A model generated the notes under the pieces. That model saw nothing but the letters and a program-made list of their open reading frames with translations. It was not told the origin of the DNA and made no database searches. Below, one piece after another: positions 1 to 7,239 of a stretch of DNA of 8,854 nt (positions are counted from its first letter, which is position 1; each line of letters starts with the position of its first letter). Both the position numbers and the translations under genes were made by a program. The DNA comes from Rickettsiales bacterium UBA2645 (GTDB taxonomy: Bacteria > Pseudomonadota > Alphaproteobacteria > Rickettsiales > UBA1997): the NCBI GenBank assembly GCA_002359655.1, contig DENL01000029.1:1-8854 (forward strand). The letters are read 5' to 3'.

Positions 1-558
1 AGGGATTTGAATACAGGCTCTAGCATTTTGATCTTTATATTTTTGACTAGTTAGTTCAAAAATATGATTGGCAATGTTGATGCTACCTTGAGATGAACCA
101 CCTGCGGCTATATACATCGGACTACAAATGTCTTCCTCAAATTCGTGAAGAAACTCTTCAAGAGGATTTGGCATATCCAGCAATTCTTGAAGCGGCCCAT
201 TTAGATCAAGAAGAAAAAAATCCTGTGCAGCTATTCTATCTGCCATACTACGAGAAACATCTAAAGATATTGCAGCTAGCTGTTGATAAACCTGAATAAG
301 ACGATCAAAAATCTCGCTATATCCATTACTAACACAACAAAAAAACGTCTCATGATCGTCGTTATTAATCATCGACGAAAGATGATTAACATCATTTGGA
401 CTAATTGAGATTAAGCGATCAACAATTGTTAAATTATTCTGCTCCACAGCAAAAGACATTGCTTCACTCCAAGATTCAGGATTTGAACCCAATTGATTAG
501 CTGTAAAGCTATCAGGATTTTGCGTGAGGATATTTTTTAACTCTTGAGAAATTGGCAT
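1..558 (-). CDS. Ankyrin-repeat-like protein, 5' part only (runs off the window)
   Basis: An uninterrupted minus-strand frame runs from an ATG at 558 to base 1: 186 codons with no stop, so the C-terminus lies outside the window. I do not recognise a named gene. Two or three stretches resemble the helix-turn-helix of ankyrin repeats: residues 33-58 (AMSFAVEQNNLTIVDRLI, ending in DVN), residues 71-88 (FFCCVSNGYSEIFDRLI) and, more weakly, 147-168 (PMYIAAGG...IANHIFEL). The first two are offset by about 38 residues, close to the 33-residue ankyrin period with an insertion. Ankyrin proteins mediate protein-protein contacts and are common in intracellular alphaproteobacteria, where some are secreted to the host; that role is inference here. 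There is no signal peptide or membrane segment. No Shine-Dalgarno is visible in the A/T-rich leader. It lies 62 bp downstream of a broken gene on the same strand. Confidence 0.7.
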   Translation of the reverse strand, partial: MPISQELKNILTQNPDSFTANQLGSNPESWSEAMSFAVEQNNLTIVDRLISISPNDVNHLSSMINNDDHETFFCCVSNGYSEIFDRLIQVYQQLAAISLDVSRSMADRIAAQDFFLLDLNGPLQELLDMPNPLEEFLHEFEEDICSPMYIAAGGSSQGSINIANHIFELTSQKYKDQNARACIQIP

Positions 559-620
559 ATTAAATAAACTTTTTTACTAAATAACTAGCTGATGACGCAC
601 TGGCCAGAAGCCTTGCTAGC

Positions 621-1180
621 CTACTTCACAGCGCTTGGTTTTTTGGGTGATGTTGAAGGTTCAGAATTTGACTCACTGTCAAAGTTATCATTATAAACCT
701 GCATCTCGTTATTATTATCAACCACTATTTCTCTTTTGTATTTCACATCACCAACTGCAAGAAATTAGTTTTAAAATCGATTCTAAATTCACTTCATTGA
801 TTTTTAAAATTGGGTGTAAACCTATTTCTTTTCGAGTTGTAGAAACACCATCTTGCTCAATTTTAAACCTCTTAGATTCCAGCATTTGATAAGGATTTTT
901 TACCACTCCCTGCATTTTCAAAAAATCCAATAAACTTACCTGATTAAGCACCGCAGCTATTTTTGGTGGCAATGAATCTCTGGCGTTTGACGTTGCAATA
1001 GCACTTGTAACTAAAAATCTTAAACCAACACCAAACTCATTTTTTAAACTATTAAACAAAGTTGTTGGATCTTGATCTTTGGCAAACCTTGCTTGAAAAA
1101 AATCGAAAATTTTTACACAATTTTCTGGATGATTAACATTAGACAGAAACTTCAATTCCAGATCAGAAAATTTTCAACAT
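621..1180 (-). pseudogene. Hypothetical protein gene interrupted by two apparent single-base shifts
   Basis: The longest intact piece is a minus-strand frame, stop at 748-750, open upstream to a TGA at 1174-1176; its first start-like codon is a TTG at 1153-1155 with no ribosome site. Two clues suggest the gene was once longer. First, an ATG at 1178-1180 follows AAAAAAGGCAG and gives MLKIF then TGA; dropping one A from the AAAA run (plus-strand T1171-1174) joins MLK to the downstream frame (FSDLELKFLSNVNH). Second, another frame opens at 764 and runs to a TAG at 621-623 with a typical polar, disordered tail (SESNSEPSTSPKKPSAVK); dropping one base around 751-764 joins it to the body. The repaired product would be about 185 residues. 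I recognise no domain. Sequencing error is an alternative to true decay. It lies about 80 bp after lipB on the same strand. Confidence 0.55.
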
Positions 1181-1220
1181 CTGCCTTTTTTGATGTTGAG
1201 TAAAGAATCTAAAAAGCGTT

Positions 1221-1242
1221 TTGAACTTCTACTTGAACTTCT
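1221..1242. repeat. Short direct repeat downstream of lipB
   Basis: The 10-mer TTGAACTTCT occurs at 1221-1230 and again at 1233-1242, a 12-bp period. It lies in the short stretch between the lipB stop and the broken minus-strand gene. No function is apparent; it may be simple slippage. Confidence 0.6.
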
Positions 1243-1261
1243 CTTACAGTGAATCTTACAA

Positions 1262-1927
1262 CTAAACCAACCTACCAACCAACTTCTCAAACTTTTGCTG
1301 TACAATTTTGTCAAACTTTTTTTCGTCAACTTGTCCTAAAATTTCAGCAATGGAAGTGACGCCAAATTCTTTAATTCCGCAAGGAATAATATTATTAAAT
1401 CCCAATAAGTCTGGATTGATGTTGATTGCGATGCCGTGGTAACTCACCCATTTTTTCAGCTTGATGCCAATTGCCGCAATTTTTTTTTCTGCACCATTTT
1501 TATCTGTAACCCAAATGCCCACACGACCTTTTTTGATTTCGCCTTTAATGTTAAATTCAGATAAAATCTCAATCACCCAATTTTCTAAAAACTCAACAAA
1601 GCGCGCCACGTCTGGTTTTTCTGGCGCGAATAATTTTTTTAAATCAAGCATCACATAAATTATTTTCATTCCAGGAGCGTGATAAGTGTACTTTCCGCCA
1701 CGGTTGGTTTGAAAAATCGGAATGTCAGTTTTGTGAAGCAAATCGTGATCTTTAGCGCTAACGCCCGCAGTGTAAACTGGATGATGTTCCAGCAACCAAA
1801 TCATTTGCTGTGCTTTGCCAGTAATAATCTCTTCAACGCGATTTTGCATAAAATTCAGCGCCTCTTGAAAATGCACTAAGTCTTTATCGACGCGCCACTC
1901 AACATTGGACAAATTTTTTTTGGTCAT
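1262..1927 (-). CDS. lipB: Octanoyl-[acyl carrier protein]:protein N-octanoyltransferase (lipoate biosynthesis)
   Basis: LipB moves an octanoyl group from acyl carrier protein to the lipoyl-domain lysine of enzymes such as pyruvate dehydrogenase and 2-oxoglutarate dehydrogenase; LipA then adds sulfur. The cytosolic protein is 221 residues from the ATG at 1927, a normal family length. Family signatures are clear: HHPVYTAG near residues 48-55, RGGKYTYHAPG at 76-86 (usual form RGG..TYHGPG, so one Gly is Ala here), the catalytic Lys149 in KKIAAIG, YHGIAININ at 163-171, and the catalytic Cys183 in IIPCGI. A TTG three codons upstream (1936) is possible, but the ATG gives the usual short N-terminus. 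No Shine-Dalgarno is seen before either. It is transcribed divergently from ruvA and is the first gene of a minus-strand run into accessory genes. Confidence 0.95.
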   Translation of the reverse strand: MTKKNLSNVEWRVDKDLVHFQEALNFMQNRVEEIITGKAQQMIWLLEHHPVYTAGVSAKDHDLLHKTDIPIFQTNRGGKYTYHAPGMKIIYVMLDLKKLFAPEKPDVARFVEFLENWVIEILSEFNIKGEIKKGRVGIWVTDKNGAEKKIAAIGIKLKKWVSYHGIAININPDLLGFNNIIPCGIKEFGVTSIAEILGQVDEKKFDKIVQQKFEKLVGRLV

Positions 1928-1963
1928 TAAAAACAAAATAAACTTTTAAAATTTAAAAAAATT
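1928..1963. promoter_or_regulatory. Divergent lipB/ruvA intergenic gap, likely back-to-back promoters
   Basis: Only 36 bp separate the two divergent start codons, and all but two or three of these bases are A or T. TTAAAAT- and TAAACT-like hexamers could serve as -10 elements, but no clear -35 can be assigned within the gap. Since lipB and ruvA must each be transcribed, promoter elements for one probably overlap the start of the other gene. Exact sites cannot be called. Confidence 0.35.
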
Positions 1964-2593
1964 ATGATCGGAAAGCTCCGCGGTTTTATTGACTCAATTG
2001 CTGAAGACAAGTGCATAATCGACGTTAACGGCGTTGGTTACGTGGTGTTTTTATCTTCTAAAACTGCTAATTCGCTGAGATCTTTTGCGCGCGATCAAGA
2101 AATTTCTCTTACCATCGAAACCGCTGTTAAAGAAGACTCGATCGAGCTTTACGGCTTTATTTCTGAAATCGAAAAAATCTGGTTTTTAGAACTAACCAAA
2201 GTGCAAGGTGTTGGCAATAAAATGGGTCAAAAAATCTTGAGCGCTTTGTCAATTCAAGATTTGGCCAAAGCTTTGATTTCGTCTGACATCAAAACTTTTT
2301 CAAACATCTCTGGAATTGGTCCTAAACTAGCTTCACGCCTGACGACAGAGTTAAAAGACAGCCCGAAAAAACTCGGCATTGATTTAGGATTTAATCCAGA
2401 AAAATTAGAAAATTTCAGCATCAAGACAGAAAATAAAATCGCCATTGACGCCCTCTCCGCTTTAGAAAATTTGGGATACCGCAAACACGAAATTTTACGC
2501 GTAATTAATTTTTTACTCGAGCAAAATGCTCAAATTACTTTGGAAAATTTAATCACCTCTTCTTTAAGAGAGTTGAGTAAGAATAAATTTTAA
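1964..2593 (+). CDS. ruvA: Holliday junction branch migration complex subunit RuvA
   Basis: RuvA binds four-way Holliday junctions as a tetramer and loads the RuvB motor during recombinational repair. The 209-residue protein shows the three expected parts. Residues 1-65 form the OB-fold domain, opening MIGKLRGFI, with GVGYVV at 23-28 and ending ELYGF. The middle carries two helix-hairpin-helix motifs, KVQGVG (79-84) and NISGIG (115-119), that contact junction DNA. Residues about 155-209 form the small C-terminal domain (DALSALENLGY) that binds RuvB. The N-terminus (MIGKLRG then GVGYVVF) looks like alphaproteobacterial RuvA rather than the gammaproteobacterial form. It is the first gene of the plus-strand cluster, 10 bp ahead of ruvB. 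The usual partner ruvC is not in this window. Confidence 0.96.
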   Translation: MIGKLRGFIDSIAEDKCIIDVNGVGYVVFLSSKTANSLRSFARDQEISLTIETAVKEDSIELYGFISEIEKIWFLELTKVQGVGNKMGQKILSALSIQDLAKALISSDIKTFSNISGIGPKLASRLTTELKDSPKKLGIDLGFNPEKLENFSIKTENKIAIDALSALENLGYRKHEILRVINFLLEQNAQITLENLITSSLRELSKNKF

Positions 2594-2603
2594 CCAAATA
2601 AAA

Positions 2604-3593
2604 ATGACTCAAAACGAAAATCTAAATCCCCTTCAACAACAAGAAGAAAGTCACAACGAAAATATTTTGCGTCCAAGTTATTTACGCGATTTTTTGGGCC
2701 AAGAAAAGCTAAAAAATAATCTCGAAATATTTATCCAAGCCGCCAAAAAACGTGGTGATGTGCTGGATCACACTTTGTTTTACGGCCCTCCCGGTTTGGG
2801 CAAAACTACGCTAGCGCAAATTATTGCCCACGAAATGGGTGTTGGCTTTAAAGGCACTTCTGGCCCAGTAATTTCAAAATCTGGCGACTTAGCTGCTTTG
2901 CTCACCAATCTGCAAGAAGGCGACATTTTCTTCATTGATGAAATTCACCGCCTGAACAAAAATGTTGAAGAAGTTCTCTACAGCGCCATGGAAGACTTCA
3001 AGCTCGACATCATCATCGGCGAAGGCCCTGCCGCCAGAGCCATTAAAATTGATTTACCAAAATTCACTTTGGTTGGTGCTACCACCAGAATCGGTTTGAT
3101 TGCCAATCCGCTGAAAGATCGCTTTGGCATTCCGCTGAGAATTGAATTCTACAGTACTTACGAGTTGGAACAAATCGTGACCCGTGACGCCCGCATTTTA
3201 CAAATTGAAATTGAAAAAACCGCTGCCCAAGAAATTGCTCGCCGCTCGCGCGGAACACCAAGAATCGCTATTCGCTTGCTTAAAAGAGTGCGTGATTTTG
3301 CCTCCAACGCCAACGAAACTCTGATCAATTTAAAAACTGCCAACTATGCTCTGCAGCGCCTTGAAATTGACTGTTTAGGACTTGACTCACTAGACTACCG
3401 CTACCTCAACTTCATCGCTAAAAATTATCGCGGCGGTCCGGTTGGCATTGAAACCATCGCCTCGGCAATTTCAGAAGAGCGCGATACTATTGAGGAGACA
3501 ATTGAACCTTATTTGATTCAGCAAGGTTTTGTCGAAAAAACCCCGAGGGGACGCGTTTTGACTCAGGAAATTATTAAACATTTAAAGTTTTAA
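2604..3593 (+). CDS. ruvB: Holliday junction branch migration ATPase RuvB
   Basis: RuvB is the AAA+ hexameric ring that pulls DNA through RuvA-bound Holliday junctions using ATP. The 329-residue length is typical. Visible motifs in order: LRPSYLRDFLGQ (22-33), Walker A GPPGLGKTT (61-69), Walker B FFIDE (109-113) followed by IHRLN, the RuvA-contact hairpin region around 134-150 with IIGEGPAARA, sensor 1 GATTR (158-162), DRFGIP with a conserved Arg173, sensor 2 GTPR (217-220), and the C-terminal winged helix (GGPVGIETIA...E.RDTIEE...IQQGF). The IIGEGPAAR..KIDLPKFTL stretch is alpha-like. Arginine is mostly coded by CGN here, with AGA/AGG a minority, unlike the following large gene. The stop codon is 3 bp before the next ATG, implying cotranscription and possibly translational coupling. 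Confidence 0.98.
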   Translation: MTQNENLNPLQQQEESHNENILRPSYLRDFLGQEKLKNNLEIFIQAAKKRGDVLDHTLFYGPPGLGKTTLAQIIAHEMGVGFKGTSGPVISKSGDLAALLTNLQEGDIFFIDEIHRLNKNVEEVLYSAMEDFKLDIIIGEGPAARAIKIDLPKFTLVGATTRIGLIANPLKDRFGIPLRIEFYSTYELEQIVTRDARILQIEIEKTAAQEIARRSRGTPRIAIRLLKRVRDFASNANETLINLKTANYALQRLEIDCLGLDSLDYRYLNFIAKNYRGGPVGIETIASAISEERDTIEETIEPYLIQQGFVEKTPRGRVLTQEIIKHLKF

Positions 3594-3596
3594 CTT

Positions 3597-6500
3597 ATGG
3601 AAGCAGAAGAACTGTCATTCAAAATTATGTCTTTAATAAGATTGCTACGGTCAGCTCTATTTTCGGTAAAAACAAACTCTGATAGGAATAAAATTCCGAA
3701 TAAAAACCGCTTAACCGAATTTGGACAAAAAAATCTTGGAGAGTTTCTGGGATATATTTGTGGGATGAAATTCACTCATTCAAGTTATGAAACCACTCTC
3801 ACAGAAGAAATAATTGAGAAAATTCTAAATAAAGAAAATATTACTGACAAAGATTTAAGGAGCCGGCAATTTTTTCATAATTTTTTACTGCAGTTTCATA
3901 GTCAGAGAGCTATTGCTTCTTCTGAAGCAGAAGATCAATCGGTTAAAAAACCAAAAGAAGAATTTTTTGAAAAAGTGGCAGGCCAGAATCTTGCTGTCTA
4001 TCAAACTGATCCCGCCAGATATCAAAAAGACTTAGCCAAAAAAATAACTTTTGGTGGCACCGAAGTTGAGTATTCAGAGACGATAGGAACAAACCCCGAA
4101 AGATCCCAGGAAGACTCTTTCATTATCGGCAATGCAAAAAAAGATTGGCAAGATTCCGCAGAAGTGCCTCATCTTTTACAAAAAAAATTTATAGAGTTGG
4201 GTGTCAAAATCAGAAATTTAGAAAAAAAAGCCAAAGATATATCCAGAAGTTCAGTAGCTGGCTCAACAGCAGTTCTTACTCATTATTCCACAGATCAAAA
4301 ATTAACCATTGCCAATCTTGGCGATTCACGCGCAGTTTTGTTTATTAAAAAACCTGACGGCTTATTTGAGTGGGAAAGATTAACCAACGATCAAGAGCCT
4401 TTGGATATTCTTGAAAAAGCGCGTATTGAAGGAAATGGTGGATTTATATCTCCAGAAAACAGAGTTAATGACATTCTCATGATTGCCAGAAGTTTTGGTG
4501 ATCACCGTACAAGCCTTGAAGGATTTACCTCAAAAAAAGAACCAAACGGTAAAAAATTAATCTCTTACGAACCCGATATCTATCAATATGATATTCAGGC
4601 AATTTTAAATTCAGAAGAAAATACCGGCTCTCAAGCTTTCTTAATGACATCTTGCGACGGCATGTATGATCATGGTAAAGGTAATGAAGCCACTTATGCC
4701 AAGGCGCTGAACGACTGGTTTAAAAATGAGAATGGAGTTCAGGAAAAATGGAACGATAACGTCGCCGAATATTTACGTGATTATGCAATAATGCTAGATA
4801 GCACTGACAATATAACAGTTTGCTTTTCTGATATTACCGAAGCACCTAAAAAACCTCTTATAGTTGGAGTTTTTGACGGACATGGAGGAAGTACAGTTTC
4901 CAGCATTGTTGCCGAAAAGCTGGGACAAGATCTTTTAGAAGAAGGAAAAATAATTCATTACGCTGATAACGAGACAAGAATTAAAAGTTTGGTCGTAGAA
5001 CTAAAAAATGTAGAAGAGATTCAAGGTAGTCGAGATTTCTATCCTAAAGCACCAAGAATAACCAAGCCGCAAATCCAAAATCAGGATCGGATCTCGGAGC
5101 CATCAGCCACAAATAACTCGCCAAGGATCATCAATTACAAAATTGATAGAACTACTCAAACTCTTGAAATAACTTCCATCACTTCTTGGGATCCAGCCAA
5201 AATATCCCAGCCAGATTTTTTAAATTTATTTGATGCTGAGTTTGAGCCAATAATTGAGTTTCACAAAAATCACGGAAAGGTAAAAAAAGGATCAATTATT
5301 ATTCCTACAATCAGAGATTATATTTGGTATTACTTGGACAAGGCACTTGGAAGAATTAATGACAATTCGCTATTAGCAACACCTAGAATTGACCAAGATA
5401 ATAATTTTCAAAACTTACTTCAATCTCTTGCAGCCATTGAAGTAACTAAGCAAAGCGGTCTTGAAAATTATCTCAAAGAATTGACTCAACTTCGCACCGA
5501 TAACAAAGGCCTGATAACGCAAGAAAGCTTTTTCAAACACGGTCGCAAAAATCCTAGTTTACCAGATCTTAATGTCGGCGATGTTGATGGAAGATTCTGG
5601 TACAGCTCAGGATCTATTGATACTTTAATGAAGGCCTACACTATTGAAGCTGGATTTAGAGAAAATAAGGCAGAAAAAATATTTGAGAAAGATGGCAATC
5701 TGGTTTTTTTATGCGGTGATCTCAGCCTGAATGAATCTTTAAGTAATAAAACTCTCAAAGAATCATTTAAAAAAGTTCAAGAAAGCTTGCAGACTGGCAA
5801 AAAAGCCCAGATATTTTTTGCAATTAACACCGGAGCACATTGGACAGTTTTAGAAATTGAAATCGAAAAATGGAGAATCGAAAAACGCAGAGATGAGAAA
5901 TTTAATATTAAATACAACTACTATAACCCTGCCGGAAAATCATTGATACCTGAAGAGATAAATAAACAAATTTATAAGATCAACATGGAAACTTTTGAAC
6001 CACAAAATATCAGTAAATTAATATCGAACACTTTTGAAACTAAACGTCAGACTGATTGCAGTAGCTGCGGACCAATCAGTTGTTGGTATGTTGGACAAAG
6101 AGTGAAAGGACAATCTTGTGGAAACCGAGGAGAAACTTTTCCACAAGGAGCAACAGAATTAAGACTCGAGCAAATCAGACTAGTTGCTAAAAATATTAGC
6201 CTATCTTCAGCTCAAAGTCTTTACTACTGCTATCAAAAACCAAGAGATTTGACTTTAATAGCCCCTTCAGCTTCTAAAAATATTCAAGCAATACCCGCAA
6301 AAATAAAATCTGTAGATGTAGTTTCTGAAGCTCAAGAGAAGTGTGAAGAAATTTTGATTAAATTATCAGAAGTTGCTGACGATGAATTTGGCATAATACA
6401 TTCATTTGTCCGGGAAATATTTGTTGGAGAACTTAATAAATTTAACAACCCCAACACCAAATATGCTGCTCAAACAGTAGATGATCTCTTTAAAAATGCT

Positions 6501-7235
6501 CAAATAGTTGCAGATACAGAATTTCAAATGGGCTCAGATGTTACTCTGAAGAGAGCTGTAGCTGCTTTTAAAAATAATATAAATGAGGCATTAAAAGTTT
6601 TATCTAACTATCGAGGATTTGATTTAACTATTCTGCAAGATCAAAAAATTGAAGAATCAACTGCAGAAACTCCGAAAAAAGAAGGACGCGAAAAGGTAAC
6701 AAAACGCGAAAAGGTAACAAAAGTTGAATCTGTAAATTTTAATAAACAGAATAAGACTTTTAAAATGGAAGACGGTCCCAAGACCGATATGAATCAAAAA
6801 TTAGAAATAAAATTCGGCGAGAGATATACGCGCAAAGATTTTGAGAATGTTGTTTTTAAAGATGGCACTACTCAAGAGAATAATTTTGGCAATAATTCCT
6901 TTGCCAACTGTACTTTTAAAAACTGTGATCTTCGGGCAATTAGCAAAAAAAACATTAAATTTGCCAACTGTACTTTTTATGAAAATTGCCAGCTGCCTAT
7001 TGGTCTTAAAGCTCTCGAGAATATAGGATTTTCTGACTGCAAATTTAGCAGAAAATTTTTTGAAAAAATGCCACTAATTGTTAAGAAGAAAATTGGAATA
7101 GATGTTGTTAAGCCAGATGAAAGTGGTTTTTACATTAGTCCTAAAATTCAATATATCCCAGAAAATCCAAGCACTATTCCTGTTATTATGGGCTTCACTT
7201 CACTAACGAAAAAAGAAAATTTGAAACTGGTATGA
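3597..7235 (+). CDS. Giant multidomain protein: rearranged PP2C phosphatase + CE-clan (Ulp1-like) Cys protease + pentapeptide-like tail; candidate host-directed effector
   Basis: 1212 residues, no signal peptide or membrane span. Residues 1-150 are unassigned. Residues ~151-450 carry PP2C (PPM, Mg/Mn Ser/Thr phosphatase) motifs: ERSQED (168-173), AGSTAV (221-226), ANLGDSRAV (239-247), IARSFGD (296-302), SCDGMYD (352-358), DNITV (404-408), then GVFDGHGG (424-431). All metal ligands seem present, but DGHGG, normally second, comes last. Residues ~450-655 are unassigned. Residues ~660-870 match CE-clan/C48 peptidases: FWYSS...IDTL (W668), AINTGAHW (His748), YYNPAG (Asn777 for the usual Asp), then Gln818-x5-Cys824-Gly. 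Such enzymes remove ubiquitin, SUMO or NEDD8 from host proteins. Residues 905-1010 look helical; 1018-1045 is a Lys/Glu linker with two REKVTK units; 1081-1150 resembles pentapeptide repeats (SFANCTFKNCDL). Its tight operon position implies transcription with ruvAB and coaBC. About 60% of Arg codons are AGA/AGG, against roughly a quarter in ruvB, hinting at different ancestry. Gene reality is near certain; the effector role is inference. Confidence 0.9.
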   Translation: MEAEELSFKIMSLIRLLRSALFSVKTNSDRNKIPNKNRLTEFGQKNLGEFLGYICGMKFTHSSYETTLTEEIIEKILNKENITDKDLRSRQFFHNFLLQFHSQRAIASSEAEDQSVKKPKEEFFEKVAGQNLAVYQTDPARYQKDLAKKITFGGTEVEYSETIGTNPERSQEDSFIIGNAKKDWQDSAEVPHLLQKKFIELGVKIRNLEKKAKDISRSSVAGSTAVLTHYSTDQKLTIANLGDSRAVLFIKKPDGLFEWERLTNDQEPLDILEKARIEGNGGFISPENRVNDILMIARSFGDHRTSLEGFTSKKEPNGKKLISYEPDIYQYDIQAILNSEENTGSQAFLMTSCDGMYDHGKGNEATYAKALNDWFKNENGVQEKWNDNVAEYLRDYAIMLDSTDNITVCFSDITEAPKKPLIVGVFDGHGGSTVSSIVAEKLGQDLLEEGKIIHYADNETRIKSLVVELKNVEEIQGSRDFYPKAPRITKPQIQNQDRISEPSATNNSPRIINYKIDRTTQTLEITSITSWDPAKISQPDFLNLFDAEFEPIIEFHKNHGKVKKGSIIIPTIRDYIWYYLDKALGRINDNSLLATPRIDQDNNFQNLLQSLAAIEVTKQSGLENYLKELTQLRTDNKGLITQESFFKHGRKNPSLPDLNVGDVDGRFWYSSGSIDTLMKAYTIEAGFRENKAEKIFEKDGNLVFLCGDLSLNESLSNKTLKESFKKVQESLQTGKKAQIFFAINTGAHWTVLEIEIEKWRIEKRRDEKFNIKYNYYNPAGKSLIPEEINKQIYKINMETFEPQNISKLISNTFETKRQTDCSSCGPISCWYVGQRVKGQSCGNRGETFPQGATELRLEQIRLVAKNISLSSAQSLYYCYQKPRDLTLIAPSASKNIQAIPAKIKSVDVVSEAQEKCEEILIKLSEVADDEFGIIHSFVREIFVGELNKFNNPNTKYAAQTVDDLFKNAQIVADTEFQMGSDVTLKRAVAAFKNNINEALKVLSNYRGFDLTILQDQKIEESTAETPKKEGREKVTKREKVTKVESVNFNKQNKTFKMEDGPKTDMNQKLEIKFGERYTRKDFENVVFKDGTTQENNFGNNSFANCTFKNCDLRAISKKNIKFANCTFYENCQLPIGLKALENIGFSDCKFSRKFFEKMPLIVKKKIGIDVVKPDESGFYISPKIQYIPENPSTIPVIMGFTSLTKKENLKLV
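6687..6722 (+). repeat. Perfect 18-bp tandem duplication in the large gene
   Basis: The unit CGCGAAAAGGTAACAAAA is present twice back to back with no mismatch (6687-6704 and 6705-6722). It keeps the frame and encodes two REKVTK units (residues 1031-1042) in a charged linker between the helical region and the pentapeptide-like tail. Perfect identity, including third codon positions, points to a recent slippage event, and copy number may vary between strains. Confidence 0.95.
6900..6977 (+). repeat. Dispersed 18-bp repeat in the pentapeptide-like tail
   Basis: TTTGCCAACTGTACTTTT occurs at 6900-6917 and again at 6960-6977, exactly 60 bp (20 codons) apart. Both copies encode FANCTF. With the nearby NNSF, KNCDL and SDCKF segments they form a short F..C.F series like a degenerate pentapeptide-repeat helix. 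Identity at silent positions suggests duplication within the gene rather than convergence. Confidence 0.85.
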
Positions 7236-7239
7236 TTAA

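Noticed and set aside
93..299. Plus-strand 68-codon open frame
   Set aside because: It lies wholly antisense to the longer ankyrin-like minus-strand frame, which is open across 558 bp and has repeat-like composition.
635..889. Plus-strand 84-codon open frame
   Set aside because: It overlaps the minus-strand broken gene in antisense, has no recognisable motif, and its Tyr/Phe/Ser-rich product looks like a reverse-strand shadow.
1181..1261. tRNA or small RNA gene between lipB and the broken gene
   Set aside because: No cloverleaf, GTTC-type T-loop or stable hairpin is visible; only short TTGAACTTCT repeats.
1928..1936. TTG start for lipB three codons upstream of the ATG
   Set aside because: The ATG at 1927 gives the normal family N-terminus and neither codon has a Shine-Dalgarno, so the standard start was preferred.
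3597..7235. CRISPR, toxin-antitoxin or mobile-element signatures around the large gene
   Set aside because: No terminal inverted repeats, target-site duplications, transposase or integrase motifs, and no regularly spaced repeats are seen at its borders.
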